Below, one piece after another: positions 59,591 to 64,000 of a stretch of DNA of 64,000 bases. Location of the stretch: NCBI RefSeq assembly GCF_033441515.1, contig NZ_JAWQJT010000001.1, positions 3,100,001 through 3,164,000 of the forward strand, written 5' to 3'. The DNA comes from Amycolatopsis solani (GTDB taxonomy: Bacteria > Actinomycetota > Actinomycetes > Mycobacteriales > Pseudonocardiaceae). Both the position numbers and the translations under genes were made by a program. Position 1 is the stretch's first letter, and the number at the start of each line of letters is the position of its first letter. The notes beneath the pieces are model-generated. The model did not search any database. It saw only the letters and a list, made by a program, of their open reading frames with translations, and was not told the origin of the DNA.

Positions 59591-60151
59591 ATGAGCGAGC
59601 CCACTGTCATCGAACTCGGGCCACGCGACATGCTGGTCGTGGCGGGTCTGCCGGGCGCGGGCAAGACGACGATGCTCCGCCACGCGGCGACGGGCCTGCC
59701 GGTGCTGGACTCCGACCAGGTCCGCGAGCGGCTCGGGGCGGTGGTCCCCGCGGTGCCGTACCGCTGTTATCGGCCGGTGGTGCACGCCTGGCACCGCGCG
59801 CGGATCGTCGGGCGCGCGCTGGGGGTGGCGGGCCCGATCGTGGTCCACGAGCCGTCGACGCGCGCCTCGACCAGGGCGCTCCTGGCACTGGTCGGCGCGG
59901 TGAGCGGCCGTCCGGTGCGATTGCTGTTCCTCGACGTCTCGGCGGAGCAGGCGCTGGAGGGGCAGCGCCGCCGGGGCCGGGTGGTGCGGCCGCGGTCGTT
60001 CGCGCGGCACGTGCGGCGGGTGGGGAAGTGGCGGGCGGAGCTGCTCGCCGAGCGCGTTCCGCCGGGGTGGAGCAGCGTGCAGGTGATCGACCGCTCGCGC
60101 GCGGGCCGGACCCGGCTGGTGGCCAAGGCGCTGGCGGAGCTGCCTTCCTGA
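59591..60151 (+). CDS. P-loop nucleotide kinase-like protein
   Basis: 186 residues. Walker A GLPGAGKTTM (about residues 19-28) near the N-terminus, followed by PVLDSDQVRERLG, which is the usual substrate-strand Asp of small AAA/zeta-like kinases, and RLLFLDVSAEQALEGQRRRGRVVRPRSFARH with the Arg-rich lid. This is the architecture of 'AAA_33/zeta toxin-like' small-molecule kinases. ATG 59591; no good ribosome site is visible. Substrate unknown. Stands alone between repeats. Confidence 0.75.
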   Translation: MSEPTVIELGPRDMLVVAGLPGAGKTTMLRHAATGLPVLDSDQVRERLGAVVPAVPYRCYRPVVHAWHRARIVGRALGVAGPIVVHEPSTRASTRALLALVGAVSGRPVRLLFLDVSAEQALEGQRRRGRVVRPRSFARHVRRVGKWRAELLAERVPPGWSSVQVIDRSRAGRTRLVAKALAELPS

Positions 60152-60559
60152 GCGCCCGGTTGCCCGGTGTGGGCCGGCCCGAACGTAGTGAATGACTCAT
60201 TCCTGTCGTCAGACGACGTGAATGAGTCATTCACGGCGGTCGGAGCCAGGCCTCCGGCAAAGTCGCCGGCCTCGGCTCGCTTCACCGCCGGCAGAGAGGG
60301 CGGGCAGTTCGAGCGAGGTCGCGAATGAGTCATTGGCGGCTTGGGAGGTCCCGAATGGGTCATTCGCGACGCCGCCTTCGGCGAGCTGCTCGGTGCGCGG
60401 GAGGTGGCGTCCGGGGATCGTGGTGGACGGGTCGTTCATGACGTCGGGGCGGATCCGGCCGATCGCGCACACGCGACTTTGCCGGGACCCCGGCGGTCGG
60501 AGCCGGGCGCGAGCGATCCGCCGGCGCCGCGGGAGCGAGGAAACCCGGCGCCCACCCAG
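60152..60559. repeat. Intergenic region with GAATGASTCATTC palindromes
   Basis: GTGAATGACTCATTC (60188-60202) and GAATGAGTCATTCAC (60220-60234) form a large hairpin with GTCGTC-A-GACGAC between. Further copies with one changed base are at about 60323-60335 (AATGAGTCATT) and 60353-60365 (GAATGGGTCATTC). Same family as 36231-36370. No gene is supported here. Confidence 0.75.
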
Positions 60560-60593
60560 TTGGTCTGGACATTTTACATATTGGTCTAGACAA
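60560..60593 (+). promoter_or_regulatory. Two DasR-type (dre) operators before the chitinase
   Basis: TTGGTCTGGACAT (60560-60572) and TTGGTCTAGACAA (60581-60593) resemble the dre consensus ACTGGTCTAGACCACT of the GntR regulator DasR, which controls chitin/GlcNAc genes. The copies are 21 bp apart, two helical turns, so both lie on the same face. They are 31-64 bp before the ATG at 60624. Confidence 0.7.
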
Positions 60594-60623
60594 TATCGGG
60601 TATCTCCCCGACTGGAGGACCCG

Positions 60624-62390
60624 ATGAGGCGTTCCAGACTGTCCGCAACCCTCGCCGCCTTCGTGCTGGCGCTCTCCGGTCTCGTGACCGGGAATGCCGA
60701 AGCGGCCAACCTCCTCACCAATCCCGGTTTCGAAGCCGGCTCCCTCTCCGGCTGGACCTGCTCCGGTGCCACCACCGTCAGCACTCCCGTGCACGGCGGC
60801 AGCTACGCCCTCGCCGCCACCCCGGTCGGTGCTGACTACGCCCAGTGTTCGCAGACTGTGTCCGTTCAGCCGAACACCACCTACACCGTCTCCGCCTGGG
60901 TGCGGGGGAACCCCGTCTACCTCGGCATCACCGGCGGCGCCTCCACCTGGTCCGGCAACTCGGGCGCCTACAACCAGCTGCAGCTCACCTTCACCACCGG
61001 CAACCAGACCTCCGCCCAGCTCTACCTCCACGGCTGGTACGGCGCCGGCACCTACTACGCCGACGACGTCGTCCTCGACGGCCCCGGCGGCAGCACCCCC
61101 GGCACGCCCGGGGCCCCCGCCACCCCGGCCACCGGGGCGGTCACGAACACTTCCATCGCCCTGACCTGGGGCGCGAGTGCCGGCACCGTGACCGGGTACC
61201 GCGTCTACGAAGGCGGCACCGTCGTCGCCACGGTGACCGGGACCAGCGCCACCGTCGGAGGGCTGAAGGCCTGCGAAACCCACAGCTACTCGGTCGCCGC
61301 CTACAACAGCGCCGGTGAATCTCCGAAGAGCGGTACCACCAGTGCGACCACCACCGGGTGCGTCGACACCGGGCTGCCCAAGCACGCGCTCGTCGGCTAC
61401 CTGCACGCCAGCTTCGCGAACGGCTCCGGCTACGTCCGGATGGCCGACGTGCCCGCCGCCTGGGACATCATCGATCTCGCCTTCGGGGAGCCGACCTCGG
61501 TCACCTCGGGCGACATCCGCTTCACCCGGTGCCCGGTCGCCGAGTGCCCGAACGTCGAGAGCGACGCCGACTTCACCGCCGCGATCAAGGCCAAGCAGGC
61601 GCAGGGCAAGAAGGTCGTCATCTCCATCGGCGGCCAGAACGGCCAGGTGCAGCTGACGACGGCCGCCGCGCGGGACAAGTTCGTCAGCTCCGTCTCGGCG
61701 ATCATCGACAAGTACGGGCTCAACGGCCTCGACATCGACTTCGAGGGCCACTCGCTGTCGCTCAACGCCGGGGACTCCGACTTCCGCAACCCGACCACGC
61801 CGGTGATCGTCAACCTGATCTCCGCGCTGAAGACGCTCAAGGCCAAGTACGGCTCGGGCTTCGTCCTCACCATGGCACCCGAAACGTTCTTCGTGCAGGT
61901 CGGTTACCAGTTCTACGGCGGCACGAGCGCCGGGGACGCGCGCACCGGCGCCTACCTGCCGGTCATCCACGCGCTGCGCGACTCGCTCACCGTGCTGCAC
62001 GTCCAGGACTACAACTCCGGGCCGGTCATGGGGCTGGACAACCAGTACCACAACATGGGCGGCGCCGACTTCCACATCGCGATGACCGACATGCTCAAGG
62101 CCGGTTTCACCGTCGCGAACACCGGCCAGTTCTTCCCCGGGCTGCGGCCGGACCAGATCGCGGTCGGCCTGCCCGCCGCGGTCAGCGCCGGCAACGGCTA
62201 CACCTCGCCCGCGGACGTCCAAACAGCCGTGAACTGCCTGGTCAAGGGCTCGGGTTGTGGCTCGTACGCGCTGCGCGGCGGGACTTCACCCGCGCTGCGC
62301 GGGCTGATGACCTGGTCGATCAACTGGGACAAGTACTACAACTGGGAGTTCCAGAACAGCCACGAGCCGTTCCTGAACTCGCTGCCGTGA
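60624..62390 (+). CDS. Secreted GH18 chitinase with carbohydrate-binding and FnIII domains
   Basis: 588 residues. Signal peptide (residues 1-27, ...GNAEA), a CenC/CBM-type beta-sandwich (NLLTNPGFEAGSLSGWTCSGATTV to about 155), a fibronectin III domain (PATPATGAVTNTSIALTWGASAGTVTGYRVYEGG), then a GH18 barrel from about residue 255. The catalytic DxDxE is Asp370-Ile-Asp372-Phe-Glu374 in GLDIDFEG; the substrate-side MAPE and QDYNS motifs follow. GGAGG is six bases before the ATG. It cleaves chitin outside the cell; the upstream dre sites indicate control by GlcNAc signalling. Confidence 0.93.
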   Translation: MRRSRLSATLAAFVLALSGLVTGNAEAANLLTNPGFEAGSLSGWTCSGATTVSTPVHGGSYALAATPVGADYAQCSQTVSVQPNTTYTVSAWVRGNPVYLGITGGASTWSGNSGAYNQLQLTFTTGNQTSAQLYLHGWYGAGTYYADDVVLDGPGGSTPGTPGAPATPATGAVTNTSIALTWGASAGTVTGYRVYEGGTVVATVTGTSATVGGLKACETHSYSVAAYNSAGESPKSGTTSATTTGCVDTGLPKHALVGYLHASFANGSGYVRMADVPAAWDIIDLAFGEPTSVTSGDIRFTRCPVAECPNVESDADFTAAIKAKQAQGKKVVISIGGQNGQVQLTTAAARDKFVSSVSAIIDKYGLNGLDIDFEGHSLSLNAGDSDFRNPTTPVIVNLISALKTLKAKYGSGFVLTMAPETFFVQVGYQFYGGTSAGDARTGAYLPVIHALRDSLTVLHVQDYNSGPVMGLDNQYHNMGGADFHIAMTDMLKAGFTVANTGQFFPGLRPDQIAVGLPAAVSAGNGYTSPADVQTAVNCLVKGSGCGSYALRGGTSPALRGLMTWSINWDKYYNWEFQNSHEPFLNSLP

Positions 62391-62400
62391 TCGTGGCGGT

Positions 62401-62426
62401 GTGCCCCGCCACCCGAGGTGGGGCAC
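62401..62426. terminator. Inverted repeat after the chitinase gene
   Basis: GTGCCCC (62401-62407) and GGGGCAC (62420-62426) with extra G-C pairs inside (CC/GG) make a 9-10 bp stem and a short loop, starting 10 bp after the chitinase stop and ending 10 bp before the IclR start. It may terminate the chitinase mRNA or serve as an operator for the regulator. Confidence 0.5.
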
Positions 62427-62436
62427 ACTGCCTGAC

Positions 62437-63174
62437 GTGGTGAAACGCGACTCCGTGCTGACGCGTGTCGTCCGGATCTTCGAGACGTTCGAACCGGACG
62501 CGCCCGCGCTGCGTGTCACCGACATCGCGCGGGGCGCCGGGCTGCACGTCGCGACGGCGTCGCGGCTGATCGAGGAGCTGGTCGGGCACGGCTGGCTGCG
62601 GCGCGACACCGATCGGAGGGTGCGGGTGGGCGTCCGCCTGTGGGAGCTGGCCTCGCGCGCTTCCCCGACGCTGGGGCTGCGCGAAGCGGCGATGCCGTTC
62701 ATGGAGGACCTGCACGCCGTCGTCGGGCACCACACGCAGCTCGCCGTGCTGGAGGACCGCGAAGTGCTGTTCGTCGAGCGGCTTTCCGCACCAGGGGCGG
62801 TCGTGAACGTGACGCGCGTGGCCGGGCGGCTGCCGCTGCACGCGTCGTCGTCCGGGCTCGTGCTGCTCGCCCACGCACCCGCCGAGCTGCAGGAACAAGT
62901 GCTGGCGGGCCCGCTGGAAGCCTTCCGGCGCACGACGTTGACCGAGCCCGCGCGGCTGCGGCGGTTCCTCGCCGACGTCCGGCGGGACGGCTACGCGTAC
63001 TGCGCGGGCTTCATCGACGAAGAGACCACGGGGATCGCCGTCCCGCTGCGGGGACGCGGTGGCGACGTCGTCGCCGCGCTGTCGGTGATCGTGCCCAATG
63101 ACGACTCCGCGCGGATGCAGATCCCGGCGTTGCGCGCGGCGGCCCGGGGGATTTCGAGGATGCTCTCTCATTGA
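62437..63174 (+). CDS. IclR-family transcriptional regulator
   Basis: 245 residues. N-terminal winged helix (VLTRVVRIFETFEPDAPALRVTDIARGAGLHVATASRLIEELVGHGWLRRD) and the IclR effector domain (LAVLEDREVLFVERLSAPGAVVNVTRVAGRLPLHASSSGLVLLAHAP ... GIAVPLRGRGGDVVAALSVI). GTG 62437 (or 62440) was chosen because upstream codons lie in the terminator hairpin. The next gene in the same direction is pobA, so it probably is its 4-hydroxybenzoate-responsive regulator. Confidence 0.87.
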   Translation: MVKRDSVLTRVVRIFETFEPDAPALRVTDIARGAGLHVATASRLIEELVGHGWLRRDTDRRVRVGVRLWELASRASPTLGLREAAMPFMEDLHAVVGHHTQLAVLEDREVLFVERLSAPGAVVNVTRVAGRLPLHASSSGLVLLAHAPAELQEQVLAGPLEAFRRTTLTEPARLRRFLADVRRDGYAYCAGFIDEETTGIAVPLRGRGGDVVAALSVIVPNDDSARMQIPALRAAARGISRMLSH

Positions 63175-63181
63175 ATGAGAG
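63165..63181. promoter_or_regulatory. Perfect 17-bp palindrome between IclR gene and pobA
   Basis: CTCTCATT-G-AATGAGAG (63165-63181), 8+1+8 with no mismatch, overlapping the regulator's stop codon and 63 bp upstream of pobA. IclR-family operators are palindromes of about this length, so this is the probable regulator site for pobA. Confidence 0.6.
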
Positions 63182-63244
63182 TCCGGTGGTGGTCGCCGGG
63201 CGCGCGGGAGATGCTCGGAGCTCTCCCCGCGAAAGGACGTTCCC

Positions 63245-64000
63245 GTGCGCACCCAGGTCGCCATCGTCGGCGCCGGCCCGGCCGGGCTGCTGCTGTCCCA
63301 CCTGCTCGGCCTCGAAGGCATCGACTCGGTGCTGCTCGAACGGCAGACCGCCGACTACGTCCAGGCGCGCATCCGTGCGGGCATGCTCGAGGCGGGCACG
63401 GTCGGCCTCCTGCGCGAGACCGGGCTCGGCGCCCGGCTCGACGTCGAGGGCATGGAACACCGGGGCATCCACCTGCAGTGGCCCGGCGAACGGCACGACC
63501 TGGACTTCGTCGACCTCGTCGGCCGGTCGGTGACGATCTACGGGCAGACCGAGATCACCAAGGACCTCATGGCGGCGCGGGAAAAGGCCGGCCGCCCGGC
63601 GTACTACTCGGCGTCCGACGTCACCCTGCACGACGTCACCGGGAAACCGCACGTCACCTTCGTGGACGTCGAAGGCACCGCCCGCCGGGTCGACGCGGAC
63701 GTCGTCGTCGGCTGCGACGGCTTCCACGGGCCGAGCCGGGCGTCCATCCCGGGCGCCGAGGTGTGGGAGCGCGCTTACCCGTTCGCGTGGCTGGGTGTGC
63801 TGGCCGACGTCGCGCCGTCGGCCGACGAGCTGATCTACGCGTGGCACCCGGACGGCTTCGCGATGCACAGCATGCGCTCGCCGCGCGTGAGCCGGTTCTA
63901 CCTGCAGGTGGCGCCGGACGAGGACATCGCCGCGTGGAGCGACGACCGGATCTGGGACGCGCTCGCCACGCGCCTCGGCCACCCCGGGTGGAGCCTGGGG
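63245..64000 (+). CDS. pobA: 4-Hydroxybenzoate 3-monooxygenase, 3' end missing
   Basis: At least 252 residues, cut by the window end. FAD-binding GAGPAG (residues 9-14) in QVAIVGAGPAGLLLSHLL, then ARIRAGMLEAGTVGLLRETGLG, the substrate/flavin region GQTEITKDLMAA and VVVGCDGFHGPSR (the DG motif), with the later YAWHPDGFAMHSMRSP characteristic of PobA. It would hydroxylate 4-hydroxybenzoate to protocatechuate with NAD(P)H. GTG 63245 is preceded by AAAGGA seven bases away. Presumably regulated by the adjacent IclR protein. Confidence 0.88.
   Translation, partial: MRTQVAIVGAGPAGLLLSHLLGLEGIDSVLLERQTADYVQARIRAGMLEAGTVGLLRETGLGARLDVEGMEHRGIHLQWPGERHDLDFVDLVGRSVTIYGQTEITKDLMAAREKAGRPAYYSASDVTLHDVTGKPHVTFVDVEGTARRVDADVVVGCDGFHGPSRASIPGAEVWERAYPFAWLGVLADVAPSADELIYAWHPDGFAMHSMRSPRVSRFYLQVAPDEDIAAWSDDRIWDALATRLGHPGWSLG

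Noticed and set aside
1..64000. tRNA, rRNA or riboswitch genes
   Set aside because: No cloverleaf, rRNA stretch or known riboswitch core was recognised by eye; a covariance search (tRNAscan-SE, Infernal/Rfam) would be needed to exclude them fully.

Overview
The window is about 70% G+C or more, coding-dense, rich in GTG starts and in 4-bp ATGA/GTGA overlaps between consecutive genes. It carries a complete mce lipid-transfer operon, several Thr/Pro-linker exported proteins, an ECF sigma factor paired with a YCII protein, and DasR-type sites in front of a chitinase. This points to a high-GC filamentous actinomycete of the Pseudonocardiales, most likely Amycolatopsis or a close relative. The genus is inferred from gene content only. 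I saw no rRNA, tRNA or CRISPR array.

Layout. (1) 1-9082: the end of a lipid-type iterative polyketide/fatty-acid locus. It holds KS-AT-ACP-KR (cut by the window edge), KS-AT-DH, a free ACP, an alpha/beta hydrolase and a glycosyltransferase, all translationally coupled. A convergent two-gene ABC exporter follows (9079-10844). Together these suggest a glycosylated acyl product that is made and exported. (2) 11099-24983: a secreted DUF6801-like protein, then a smaller exported protein sharing its C-terminal domain and coupled to yrbEA-yrbEB-mceABCDEF, two Mce-associated membrane proteins, and two enzyme-like proteins whose catalytic motifs are destroyed: a fatty-acyl-AMP-ligase-like protein without its phosphate loop and a ketoreductase-like protein without catalytic residues. 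(3) 24980-27785: small regulator/enzyme pairs (MerR with a methyltransferase, TetR with an aldo-keto reductase) with visible operators. (4) 27786-29298: a rearranged patch with two 100-bp direct repeats, a frameshifted epoxide-hydrolase remnant, an intact VOC gene and two ends of IS5-type transposases.

(5) 29299-35992: four paralogous PucR-type regulators and one alpha/beta hydrolase. (6) 36231-42681: palindromic repeats, a GNAT enzyme, a GtrA protein, a secreted lipase with a lipoprotein, and two more DUF6801-like secreted proteins. (7) 42716-46050: an exported DUF2252 protein, a YCII/ECF42 pair and a small membrane protein. (8) 46247-50227: a five-gene signalling cassette of response regulator-PP2C phosphatase, CHASE3 histidine kinase, single-domain response regulator, STAS antagonist and anti-sigma ATPase, which looks like a light/stress-type partner switch without its sigma factor. 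(9) 50326-54371: a secreted phosphoesterase and efeB/efeO without efeU. (10) 54540-60151: an ArsR-SRPBCC fusion with an operator-embedded promoter, two envelope proteins, a membrane Ser/Thr kinase, a small protein and a P-loop NTPase. (11) 60560-64000: a DasR-type-controlled GH18 chitinase, an IclR regulator and the start of 4-hydroxybenzoate 3-monooxygenase (pobA), cut by the window end.

Three families of interspersed palindromic repeats occur (GAATGASTCATTC, CCCAATGTGGCG and GTGAGTG...GGTTAGAACC...CACTCAC). One member of the last family lies inside an open reading frame.
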